From Oscillospiraceae bacterium (GTDB lineage: Bacteria; Bacillota; Clostridia; Oscillospirales; Oscillospiraceae), in assembly GCA_020025295.1 (NCBI GenBank), contig JAHHSJ010000038.1:1-19793 (forward strand): 19,793 nt of DNA, read 5' to 3'. Positions within the stretch are counted from its first letter, which is position 1. Each line of letters begins with the position of its first letter. Shown here in pieces: positions 1 through 6,467 of this stretch. A program made the position numbers and the translations under genes. Below the pieces are notes generated by a model, which was not told the origin of the DNA, searched no databases, and saw only the letters and a list, made by a program, of their open reading frames with translations.

Positions 1-564
1 GGGGCAGTCGGGGCGATGGGGGTTGACCACAGCCACAGCAGGGGGAATTTCCTCCTTGCATTCATGGTGGTCAGTGATGATGACATCCATACCGATGCCC
101 TTGGCAAACTGAACTTCTTTTTGGTTGGTGATGCCGCAGTCCACGCTGACCAGAAGGCGAGCGCCCTTCAGGCGCAGCCGGGTAATGGCATCGGTGTTGA
201 GGGAATAGCCCTCGGTGAGGCGATCCGGAATGTAAGGGATGACATGTGCACCTCTGGATTCCAGATAGGAGGACAAAAGGCAGGTGGAGGTGATGCCGTC
301 CACATCGTAGTCACCGTACACGGCAATGGTTTCGCCGGAAGCCAAGGCAGCTTCAATACGCTGCACTGCCTTGTCCATATCCTTGAGCAGGAAAGGGTCG
401 TGCAGCAGATCGGTGCCGGACGCCAGGAAGGTGTCGGCTTCTGCCGGGGAATGAACCCCACGCCCACAGAGGACGATTGCAGTCAGCGGAGAGAAGCCGA
501 TCTGCCTCAAAGCAGCCTCTCCCGTTAAGTCTCTGGATGCAGGCATCCAATGTTCGAATTTCAT
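1..564 (-). CDS. recJ: RecJ single-stranded-DNA 5'-3' exonuclease, N-terminal 188 residues
   Basis: RecJ degrades single-stranded DNA 5' to 3' in RecFOR recombination, base-excision and mismatch repair. Only the 5' part lies in the window; the frame stays open to base 1. From ATG at 564 the protein begins MKFEHWMPASRDLTGEAALR. DHH-family motif I is visible as YGDYDVDGITST, followed by the DRLTEGY segment, SVDCGI, and the signature DHH as ITDHHE. These Asp and His residues bind the catalytic metal ions. The start is supported by the family-like N-terminus and by a good promoter upstream at 625-653. No strong Shine-Dalgarno is seen (sequence before the ATG is GAGGTTGTTTTTT). The gene is divergent from tex. 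Identification is very secure; the truncation is only the window edge. Confidence 0.95.
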   Translation of the reverse strand, partial: MKFEHWMPASRDLTGEAALRQIGFSPLTAIVLCGRGVHSPAEADTFLASGTDLLHDPFLLKDMDKAVQRIEAALASGETIAVYGDYDVDGITSTCLLSSYLESRGAHVIPYIPDRLTEGYSLNTDAITRLRLKGARLLVSVDCGITNQKEVQFAKGIGMDVIITDHHECKEEIPPAVAVVNPHRPDCP

Positions 565-624
565 AAAAAACAACCTCGAGCGCCGTTGCAAGAAAACGGC
601 ATTATGTAAGAATATATTAGGTGT

Positions 625-653
625 ATTATAGCAAAAAAAGACGAAAATTACAA
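625..653 (-). promoter_or_regulatory. sigma-A promoter of recJ
   Basis: On the minus strand TTGTAA (648-653) and TATAAT (625-630) are separated by exactly 17 bases. The -10 is also preceded by TGC, giving an extended -10 element (TGcTATAAT). It lies about 60 bases upstream of the recJ start and has no other gene to serve. Confidence 0.75.
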
Positions 654-696
654 GCACACGGGACGGAAACTTTGACTTTCGCTGGAGAGAAATCTG

Positions 697-705
697 TGGT
701 AAAAT
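697..705 (+). promoter_or_regulatory. possible extended -10 promoter for the tex leader
   Basis: TGgTAAAAT matches an extended -10 element. No good -35 is present at 16-18 bases; TTGACT at 672-677 is 22 bases upstream, which is too far for a standard promoter. If used, the tex transcript would carry a leader of about 300 bases. Confidence 0.35.
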
Positions 706-1014
706 AGTGCCTCGCACGAGTTGTGCAGTGACAGAGAAGGAATGTGGGGAGAATGGACCGGAATGTGGTTGGAACAGCCGGTATTCAAGAGAGATTTTCC
801 CCGATGGCAGGAAGTTTTGCAAGAAAGCAAGCATGAAATCGGCTTCGTTTTGCCAAACTTGGCTGCTGAGAATCCTTTTGCTGTCCGGCGGAAGGACAAA
901 ACTTCGGTTTTGTCCGTGAGCGCGCCGCTTTTGCGGTTGCCGCCGCAGACCGTGAGGCAGATGAATGTGTCCCTGCCTTGTGGTTAACATAACCCGAAAA
1001 GGAGATTGAAGATC
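706..1014 (+). other. long leader/gap upstream of tex; possible 81-codon ORF
   Basis: This stretch holds no recognisable gene. One frame is open from ATG 742 to TAA 987 (81 codons; tryptophan-rich start MWGEWTGMWLEQPVF), with GAAGGA directly abutting the ATG. That is too close for a normal ribosome binding site, and no family is recognised, so coding status is doubtful. The region also contains a perfect 9-bp hairpin with a UUCG loop (894-915). The real tex ribosome binding site, AAAAGGAG (997-1004), is at its end. A structured 5' untranslated leader is the simplest reading. Confidence 0.35.
894..915 (+). promoter_or_regulatory. cUUCGg tetraloop hairpin in the tex leader
   Basis: GGACAAAAC-TTCG-GTTTTGTCC forms a perfect 9-bp stem closed by C-G around a UUCG tetraloop, an exceptionally stable RNA loop. 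No T-run follows on either strand, so it is not a standard intrinsic terminator. It lies 100 bases upstream of the tex start. It is symmetric, but the UUCG loop is stable only in the plus-strand RNA (the other strand reads CGAA). Confidence 0.6.
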
Positions 1015-3177
1015 ATGGAACAGATCGCACAGGTTCTGGCTCAGGAGCTGGGACAGAGCCTTACTCATGTGGAAAATGTGATCGCCCTTATTGATGAGGG
1101 CAACACCATTCCGTTTATTGCCCGTTATCGGAAGGAGCAGCACGGAGCCATGGATGACACCACGCTGCGCACCCTCTCCGATCGTCTGACCTATCTGCGG
1201 AATTTGCAGCAGCGCAAGGAAGAGGTCAAAAAGTCCATCGACGGTCAGGGCAAGCTGACCAAGGAACTGGCAGAAGCCATTGATCAGGCCAAGATTCTCA
1301 CCGAGGTGGAGGACCTGTACCGCCCCTATAAGCAGAAGCGTCGCACCAGAGCCACCGCAGCCCGGGAAAAGGGACTGGAGCCGCTGGCGGTCAAGCTGTT
1401 CCTTCAGGTGAAGAACGGCCCGGAACCGCTGGAGTTGGCGAAAGATTATGTAAACGAAGAGCTGGGCGTTGCCACGGCAGAGGATGCCCTGAAGGGTGCT
1501 TCTGACATTTTGGCAGAGACCATTTCCGACGATGCGGACATCCGCAAGAGCCTGCGTGCTCTGGCCAATAAGAAGGGCTTCCTCACCGCCAGAGCGGCGA
1601 AGGAAGAAGACTCGGTCTACGCCCTTTACTATGACTTCCACCGGGAGATGTCCCGTGTGCAGGGGCATCAGGTGCTTGCCGTGAACCGTGGCGAGAAGGA
1701 AGGCTTCCTGAAGGTGGCAGTGGAGTTGGATCGGGAGCTGGCTCTGCGCATCCTCTTCAACCACGCTCTGCGGGGTGCTTCCCCCAGCGAGGACTTTGTC
1801 CGTGCCGCCTGTGAGGATAGCTATGACCGCCTGATTTTCCCCTCTGTGGAGCGGGAACTGCGTGCAGCCCTCACCGAGAGTGCCAGCGAGGGCGCCATCC
1901 ATAACTTTGGCCTGAACCTCCGTCCGCTGCTGATGCAGCCCCCGGTCAAGGGCAAGGTGACCATGGGTCTGGACCCCGGATACCGGAACGGCTGTAAGGT
2001 GGCCGTGGTGGACGGCACCGGCAAGGTGCTGGATACCGCCGTGGTCTATCCCACCTTCGGCGAGAAGCGCAAGCAGGAGGCAATTCGCATCCTGTCTGGT
2101 CTGGTGGAAAAGCACGGTGTGGAGCACATTGCCATCGGTAACGGCACCGCATCCCGGGAGACGGAGCAGATGACCGTAGAGCTCATCCATCAGGTGGGCG
2201 GCAATGTCAGCTATATGATCGTCAACGAGGCCGGCGCTTCTGTCTATTCCGCTTCCAAGCTGGCAGCCGAGGAGTTTCCCCAGTTCGATGTCAACCTCCG
2301 CAGTGCCGTGTCCATTGCCCGCAGATTGCAGGATCCGCTGGCAGAGCTGGTGAAAATCGACCCCAAGGCCATCGGCGTGGGCCAGTATCAACATGATATG
2401 CCTCAGGCCCGTTTGGATGAGACTTTGAACGGCGTGGTGGAGGATTGCGTCAATGCCGTGGGCGTTGATATCAATACCGCATCTCCCTCGCTGCTCAAGC
2501 GTGTGTCCGGCCTGACTGCGGCAACGGCAAAGAATATTGTCACCTATCGGGAGGAGAACGGCCCGTTCACTGCCCGTAAGCAGATTTTGAAGGTGCCCAA
2601 GCTGGGTCCCAAGGCCTACCAGCAGTGTGCCGGCTTCCTGCGTGTGCCGGAGAGCAAACTGGTGCTGGACCGCACTGCCGTGCATCCGGAATCCTACGCC
2701 GCCGCTGAGCAGCTGCTGACCCTTTGCGGCTATACCATGGAGGATGTGTCCAACGGTAAAATCAACGACCTGCCCAAGCGTCTGGAGCAGGTGGGCGTGG
2801 AGAAGGCAGAGCAGTTCTGCGGCGCCGGTATGCTCACCCTGCGTGATGTGGCTAAGGAACTGCTGAAGCCGGGCCGTGACCCCCGTGATGAGCTGCCCGC
2901 TCCCATTCTTCGCACGGATGTGCTGGAGATGAAGGACCTGAAGCAGGGCATGGAGCTGACCGGCACGGTGCGCAATGTCATCGACTTCGGTGTGTTTGTG
3001 GATATCGGCGTCCATCAGGATGGCCTGGTCCACATCTCCGAAATCTGCGACCGCTACCTGAAGCATCCCTCTGAGGTGCTCTCTGTGGGCGATGTGGTCA
3101 AGGTGGTCGTGCTGGGCGTGGACGAGAAGAAGAAGCGTATCTCCTTGTCCATGAAGCAGGCATCCAAGCAGAAATAA
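1015..3177 (+). CDS. tex: Tex family S1 RNA-binding transcription accessory protein
   Basis: Tex is a cytoplasmic nucleic-acid-binding protein of the Spt6-like family, linked to transcription and tolerance of stress or toxin expression. The protein has 720 residues, normal for the family. In order: an N-terminal helical Tex domain (IPFIARYRKEQHG near residue 35); a YqgF/RNase-H-like fold starting near residue 313 (TMGLDPGYRNGCKVAVVD); tandem helix-hairpin-helix segments near 482-550 (GVDINTASPSLLKRVSGL); and a C-terminal S1 domain near 643-715 (GTVRNVIDFGVFVDIG). I chose ATG 1015 over the in-frame TTG at 1006 because AAAAGGAG ends 10 bases before the ATG, whereas it would abut the TTG. It is a single-gene unit ending in the terminator at 3187-3220. 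Confidence 0.95.
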   Translation: MEQIAQVLAQELGQSLTHVENVIALIDEGNTIPFIARYRKEQHGAMDDTTLRTLSDRLTYLRNLQQRKEEVKKSIDGQGKLTKELAEAIDQAKILTEVEDLYRPYKQKRRTRATAAREKGLEPLAVKLFLQVKNGPEPLELAKDYVNEELGVATAEDALKGASDILAETISDDADIRKSLRALANKKGFLTARAAKEEDSVYALYYDFHREMSRVQGHQVLAVNRGEKEGFLKVAVELDRELALRILFNHALRGASPSEDFVRAACEDSYDRLIFPSVERELRAALTESASEGAIHNFGLNLRPLLMQPPVKGKVTMGLDPGYRNGCKVAVVDGTGKVLDTAVVYPTFGEKRKQEAIRILSGLVEKHGVEHIAIGNGTASRETEQMTVELIHQVGGNVSYMIVNEAGASVYSASKLAAEEFPQFDVNLRSAVSIARRLQDPLAELVKIDPKAIGVGQYQHDMPQARLDETLNGVVEDCVNAVGVDINTASPSLLKRVSGLTAATAKNIVTYREENGPFTARKQILKVPKLGPKAYQQCAGFLRVPESKLVLDRTAVHPESYAAAEQLLTLCGYTMEDVSNGKINDLPKRLEQVGVEKAEQFCGAGMLTLRDVAKELLKPGRDPRDELPAPILRTDVLEMKDLKQGMELTGTVRNVIDFGVFVDIGVHQDGLVHISEICDRYLKHPSEVLSVGDVVKVVVLGVDEKKKRISLSMKQASKQK

Positions 3178-3186
3178 AAGAAAAAA

Positions 3187-3220
3187 ACGGGAGTGTATCA
3201 CTGCGGTACACTCCCGTTTT
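3187..3220. terminator. bidirectional terminator between tex and greA
   Basis: An 11-bp perfect stem, ACGGGAGTGTA (3187-3197) with TACACTCCCGT (3207-3217), has a 9-base loop. TTTT follows on the plus strand, and a long T-rich tract (TTTTTTTCTTTTATTT) follows on the minus strand, so it can end both tex and greA. Confidence 0.9.
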
Positions 3221-3225
3221 GTGTG

Positions 3226-3732
3226 TTAAAATTCGTTGATTTTGATGGAGCCGTCATCCTCCAGCTTTTCGATGTCCAGAATCTCCACATCGTAGCCAAA
3301 ACTTGCGTTGACCTGAATGTGGACAATATCGCCTTCACGGCGGCCCACCAGAGCCTTACCCACCGGGGATTCTCGGGTAATACGGCCCTGCAAGGCGTCG
3401 GCACGCATGGTGGTGACGATCTGATAGGTCATCTCCTTGTTGCCCATGCTGGGAATGCACACGGTGACCTTGTCAAACAGACCTACTTCGTCCTCTTCCG
3501 AGGTGTCGGAAATCACCACAGCAGAGCCGATCATGCCCTCCAGATAGCGGATGCGGCGCTTGCACTTGTTCAGCTCCATTTTGGCGGCCTTGTATTCAAA
3601 GTTCTCGCTCAGATCACCGAAGGCACGGGCCTCCTTTACAGCTTCAATCAGCTTAGGCAGGTTGACCCGCTTGTGCTGCTGCAGCTCGTCCCGCATCTGC
3701 TGAATGTCCTGCGCGGTCAGTTCGTCATGCAT
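3226..3732 (-). CDS. greA: transcription elongation factor GreA
   Basis: GreA enters the RNA polymerase secondary channel and stimulates cleavage of backtracked transcripts. The 168-residue product is slightly longer than the usual ~158. The N-terminal coiled coil carries the conserved GDLSENFEYKAAK segment, whose acidic residues sit at the coiled-coil tip and coordinate the cleavage Mg2+. The C-terminal FKBP-like domain ends with SPVGKALVGRREGDIV. The ATG at 3732 is preceded by AAGGGAG about 9 bases upstream and a promoter at 3774-3802. It is a single-gene unit, convergent with tex and divergent from the NUDIX operon. Confidence 0.95.
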   Translation of the reverse strand: MHDELTAQDIQQMRDELQQHKRVNLPKLIEAVKEARAFGDLSENFEYKAAKMELNKCKRRIRYLEGMIGSAVVISDTSEEDEVGLFDKVTVCIPSMGNKEMTYQIVTTMRADALQGRITRESPVGKALVGRREGDIVHIQVNASFGYDVEILDIEKLEDDGSIKINEF

Positions 3733-3773
3733 ATTGTAAATCTCCCTTCAAGATGGAATCAGTCAATGAATAG

Positions 3774-3802
3774 ATTATAGCCTCAAATTCGGCCCGACGC
3801 AA
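3774..3802 (-). promoter_or_regulatory. sigma-A promoter of greA
   Basis: On the minus strand TTGCGT (3797-3802) and TATAAT (3774-3779) are separated by 17 bases. The greA start is about 40 bases downstream of the -10. Its -35 lies five bases from the -35 of the opposing NUDIX promoter. Confidence 0.7.
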
Positions 3803-3807
3803 GGAAC

Positions 3808-3836
3808 TTGACAAACGGCACCGCTCGGGGTAGTTT
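3808..3836 (+). promoter_or_regulatory. probable promoter of the NUDIX-RluA-GIY-YIG operon
   Basis: A perfect -35 TTGACA (3808-3813) is followed after 17 bases by TAGTTT (3831-3836), a weak -10 keeping the essential first A and last T. It is 28 bases upstream of the NUDIX start and back to back with the greA promoter. Confidence 0.45.
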
Positions 3837-3863
3837 TAGGAGGAAAGAAAGAGGTGTACTGTT

Positions 3864-4496
3864 ATGACCAATCGACCGCTGCGCAATCGGGCGGGACAGA
3901 CGCTGGAGGAATTTCTGGCGGCCTATCGCCCGAAGGACTACCCTCATCCCAGTGTGACTGTGGATTTGCTGGTGTTTTCGCTGGAGAAGGAGCAGCCGGA
4001 GCTGCTGATGATCCGCCGGGGCAATCATCCGGATCTGGGCTGCTGGGCACTGCCCGGAGGTTTTGTGGAGCCGAATGAATATACCGAAGACGCTGCTGCC
4101 CGGGAATTGCAGGAGGAAACTCATGTGGAGGGGCTGTCCCTCACCGAATTGGGCTTGTTCAGTGGTCCGGACCGGGACCCCAGAGGCTGGACTATGTCCA
4201 ATGCCTATCTTGCCGTGGCCAATCGCAGCCAGCTTCGGGTGCAGGCGGATGATGATGCGGCGGATTCCGGCTGGTTTGCCGTGGAAGCTCGGCTGGAAGA
4301 GGGTGAATTGCACCTGACGCTCACCGGACAGGAGGAAACCCTCACCGCAGCAGTGCAGGTAGAGGAGCGCATGGGCGCATTGGGATGCGAGGTTCATGTG
4401 GGCAGCTTCCACACGGACGGCATTGCCTTTGACCACAGCAAGATGATTGCCATGGCCATTCTGAAGCTGCGCAGAGCCGGAAAACTGCCGGAATGA
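3864..4496 (+). CDS. NUDIX hydrolase, ADP-ribose pyrophosphatase-like
   Basis: A 210-residue protein with a NUDIX box at residues 66-88: G66, E72, then RELQEE (80-85), carrying the metal-binding glutamates. The usual glycine of the box (position 87) is His here. The downstream GPDRDPRGWTMSNAYLA segment is typical of ADP-ribose/nucleoside-diphosphate-sugar hydrolases and of NrtR-like regulators. No C-terminal winged helix typical of NrtR is recognised, so an enzyme cleaving ADP-ribose or a related nucleoside diphosphate is more likely; the substrate is an inference. The start ATG is preceded by GAGGTG seven bases upstream. It is the first gene of a coupled operon; its TGA overlaps the next ATG by four bases. 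Confidence 0.88.
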   Translation: MTNRPLRNRAGQTLEEFLAAYRPKDYPHPSVTVDLLVFSLEKEQPELLMIRRGNHPDLGCWALPGGFVEPNEYTEDAAARELQEETHVEGLSLTELGLFSGPDRDPRGWTMSNAYLAVANRSQLRVQADDDAADSGWFAVEARLEEGELHLTLTGQEETLTAAVQVEERMGALGCEVHVGSFHTDGIAFDHSKMIAMAILKLRRAGKLPE

Positions 4497-5380
4497 GAGT
4501 GTTTGAAGGGGTGGTAGCCCCGGAATTTGACGGGAAATCCTTGGAAACCGTGCTGCGTTGTCAGATGGGACTTTCGCCCACCCGAATCAAGCGGGCAAAG
4601 TTCCGCCCAAACGGCCTTTTGGTGGATGGAAAGCGTGCCTTTACCAGTGCCGTAGTCCAAACAGGACAGAAAATTATGGTAAACCTTCCGGAGTTGGAGG
4701 AAAACTGTCTGCTGCCCACGGAAGGGCCTCTGGATATTCTCTATGAGGATGCGTGGCTAATGGTGTTGAATAAACCGGCAGGACTGCCGGTCCATCCGGG
4801 ACCGGGTCATTATGCGGATACGCTGGGAAACTTTCTCACTTGGGAATTCCAGAAACGAGGGGAAAACCCGGTATTTCGCCCGGTCAATCGACTGGATCAG
4901 GGGACCAGCGGCCTGATGCTGACTGCAAAATCGGCAGAAGCCCATGAAAAACTTCAAGGGCTGCTCCATACTGATTGCTTTGTGCGGACCTATTTTGCCC
5001 TGACCCAAACCACGCCGAAGGAGCGGACGGGCACGATTTCTGCCCCGATTGCACCGGTGCCGGGACAGTTGAACCAATATTATGTAAATCAGAACGGCAA
5101 ACCAGCGCAGACGGATTATCAGGTGCTGGAGCAGAGGGAGCGTTCCGCTCTCTGGCAGCTTCGGCTCCATACCGGACGCACCCATCAGATTCGGGTGCAT
5201 CTGGCGCATTTGGGCTGTCCGCTGCTGGGAGATACCCTGTACGGCGGAGCACCGGTGCTGGAGCGTCCGGCACTCCATTCCGCCCGAGTGCGGCTGCTGC
5301 ATCCTTTCCTGCACACTTGGATGGAATGGTCCGCACCGCTGCCTGAGGACTTCCGTCAGTTGGGATGGAGGATTCCATAA
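4493..5380 (+). CDS. RluA-family RNA pseudouridine synthase (first of two)
   Basis: A 295-residue pseudouridine synthase that isomerises specific uridines in rRNA or tRNA. The N-terminal ~75 residues look like an S4-type RNA-binding domain (SPTRIKRAKFRPNGLLVDGK). The catalytic core has the conserved motif as VNRLDQGTSGLML, with catalytic Asp near residue 135; the common His before RLD is Asn here. The C-terminal RTHQIRVHLAHLGCPLLGD motif is diagnostic. The ATG overlaps the NUDIX stop (ATGA), so translation is coupled, and the TAA shares a base with the next ATG (TAATG). The target uridine (RluA, RluC or RluD type) cannot be assigned from the sequence alone. A second, more RluC/D-like paralogue lies at 11140-12108. 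Confidence 0.92.
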   Translation: MRVFEGVVAPEFDGKSLETVLRCQMGLSPTRIKRAKFRPNGLLVDGKRAFTSAVVQTGQKIMVNLPELEENCLLPTEGPLDILYEDAWLMVLNKPAGLPVHPGPGHYADTLGNFLTWEFQKRGENPVFRPVNRLDQGTSGLMLTAKSAEAHEKLQGLLHTDCFVRTYFALTQTTPKERTGTISAPIAPVPGQLNQYYVNQNGKPAQTDYQVLEQRERSALWQLRLHTGRTHQIRVHLAHLGCPLLGDTLYGGAPVLERPALHSARVRLLHPFLHTWMEWSAPLPEDFRQLGWRIP

Positions 5381-5634
5381 TGCAGTTTTATGTATACATA
5401 CTCCGGTGCGCGGACGATACCCTCTATACCGGCTATACGAACGATCTTCCACACCGTGTGCGGATGCACAATGAGGGAAAGGGTGCGAAATATACGCGTG
5501 CCCGCCGACCGGTGGAGTTGGCTTATCACGAAGAGTGGGAGGATAAATCCGGCGCACTCCGCCGAGAAGCGGCCATTAAAAAGCTGACACGGGCGGACAA
5601 GCTGAAACTCATCGACAAGGGGACAGAGCAATGA
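5380..5634 (+). CDS. GIY-YIG domain protein, YhbQ/UPF0213-like
   Basis: An 84-residue single-domain GIY-YIG protein. The motif appears as YVYILRCADDTLYTGYTND at the N-terminus, followed by the family's RVRMHNEGKGAKYTRARRP segment with the catalytic Arg/His region, and a conserved Glu in RREAAIKKL. Family members are small, structure-specific nuclease-like proteins; the cellular role is poorly defined and DNA repair is an inference. ATG 5380 shares a base with the TAA of the RluA gene, and its own TGA overlaps the following small ORF by four bases. No separate promoter is seen. Confidence 0.9.
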   Translation: MQFYVYILRCADDTLYTGYTNDLPHRVRMHNEGKGAKYTRARRPVELAYHEEWEDKSGALRREAAIKKLTRADKLKLIDKGTEQ

Positions 5635-5720
5635 AGAAAAATATCGGAAAAATCATACTTGCGCTGGCAATTTTTGCGATTACGGTCTGGGCCTGCAATA
5701 ATCTGGGTCTGGTTCGATAA
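5631..5720 (+). CDS. 29-residue single-span membrane peptide
   Basis: A small ORF from ATG 5631, overlapping the GIY-YIG stop as ATGA, to TAA 5720. It begins MKKNIGKIILALAIFAITVW and ends ACNNLGLVR: two basic clusters, one hydrophobic stretch of about 16 residues (8-23), then a short polar tail ending in Arg. It could be an inserted single-span peptide. WAC is weakly lipobox-like, but a mature lipopeptide would be only nine residues. It has the same coupling as the other genes of the operon and is immediately followed by a strong terminator, which favours a real last gene. No family is recognised. Confidence 0.6.
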   Translation: MKKNIGKIILALAIFAITVWACNNLGLVR

Positions 5721-5728
5721 GCAAAGTA

Positions 5729-5768
5729 CAGCCGCTCGGTCAACAAAGACCGGGCGGCTGTTTGGTTT
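5729..5768 (+). terminator. intrinsic terminator of the NUDIX operon
   Basis: A 13-bp stem with one G-U pair, CAGCCGCTCGGTC (5729-5741) with GACCGGGCGGCTG (5748-5760), has loop AACAAA and is followed by TTTGGTTT. It begins nine bases after the stop codon of the small membrane peptide. Confidence 0.9.
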
Positions 5769-5800
5769 AAGAAAGGTTCTGCAAAATTTCATGCCATAAG

Positions 5801-5827
5801 AACTTCCAATCCACTGGATTGGAAGTT
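5801..5827. repeat. perfect 12-bp inverted repeat
   Basis: AACTTCCAATCC and GGATTGGAAGTT are exact reverse complements separated by ACT. There is no T-run on either side (CATAAG before, GGTATA after), so it is a poor terminator. It sits at the left end of the accessory islet, 33 bases beyond the operon terminator, and could be a palindromic repeat, a recombination target or an element end. Confidence 0.7.
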
Positions 5828-5882
5828 GGTATAAACGAAGGACGGCAAGCATGCGTTTCCATTCTTCGTTTTTCACAGCGTG

Positions 5883-6347
5883 TTAGTCGCTCTTCTTTTT
5901 GCTACAGAAGATGCGCTCATAGCCGGTGATGTTCTGTTCGTCCCAAGCGGGCGGATCGACCACCCACTGCTTTTCGTAAACGGCGTCATGGTGGATATAG
6001 CCACTTACGAACTGCTTGACGCTGTAAGTGCCAGCGCTCCACATGAATGTGATCTACAACCTCGTTACCATCAAATTGTGCGCCGCAAGCATTGTACACA
6101 TATTTGTATTCATACTGAGGTTCATCCAAGGCAGACTGCACCTTTACATTTTCATAGTGGTTTTTTTATCGAGGTGTACTGTGCCATAAATCGGCTGTCA
6201 TTTATGCTTATGGGTCTCAGGTTTTACCCTGCTCGGGGACTTTTCCCGATGGTAGGTTTGTCCACTGGCAGGGAAGAGGCGGAATTCGAATCTGCCGCCG
6301 TTTCGGGATGCTGCGACTTCTTCTAAAGAAGAATCTCCAGTGGAAGG
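5883..6347 (-). pseudogene. decayed C-terminal tail of a cell-surface type protein (zinc-ribbon-like repeat)
   Basis: On the minus strand, fragments in shifting frames read in order: PETHKHK, a TGA stop, QPIYGTVHLDKK, a frameshift at a run of seven A, HYENVKVQSALDEPQYEYKY, VYNACGAQFDGNEVVDHIH, another one-base shift near 6040, then AGTYSVKQFVSGYIHHDAVY and EKQWVVDPPAWDEQ, ending GYERIFCSKKKSD and TAA (5883-5885). I recognise the pattern from C-terminal tails of gut-clostridial surface proteins (CNxCGAxF...H, Y-V..G.IHHDAVYE..WVVD.AAYDEQ). In those tails a Trp follows HTHK, so the TGA may be a decayed TGG. The part upstream (6201-6347) is Ser/Ala/Pro-rich, linker-like. No start or body of the gene remains. 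This is clearly non-functional. Confidence 0.7.
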
Positions 6348-6359
6348 TCAAAACGGCGG

Positions 6360-6422
6360 AAAAAACTGAGCTGACCAAGCGGTGGCAAAGGGAATTTACG
6401 CTTCACCACCGATGGTCAGCTC
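6360..6422 (-). terminator. long-stem terminator downstream of the TnpV gene
   Basis: On the minus strand GAGCTGACCA (6413-6422) pairs with TGGTCAGCTC (6368-6377), and an inner CGGTGG/CCACCG stem (6406-6411 with 6380-6385) continues it. AG and six T follow. It ends 46 bases after the TnpV stop codon. Confidence 0.75.
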
Positions 6423-6467
6423 TTAAAATGTGTGAATGATTGTCGGGTGATTGCTGTACCGGAGAAA

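Noticed and set aside
168..467. Minus-strand ORF of 99 codons and plus-strand ORF 16-528 over recJ
   Set aside because: They lie in other frames of recJ, which itself reads cleanly from 564 to the edge with all RecJ motifs.
672..705. TTGACT...TAAAAT as a full promoter for tex
   Set aside because: The spacer is 22 bases, outside the working range; only the extended -10 was kept, at low confidence.
742..987. 81-codon ORF in the tex leader as a confident gene
   Set aside because: The purine-rich stretch abuts the ATG, no family is recognised, and the region contains a perfect hairpin; it is kept only as a possibility inside the leader entry.
5880..6326. Plus-strand ORF of 148 codons in the islet
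   Set aside because: The minus strand of the same bases reconstructs a recognisable decayed protein tail; the plus frame has no ribosome binding site or family pattern.
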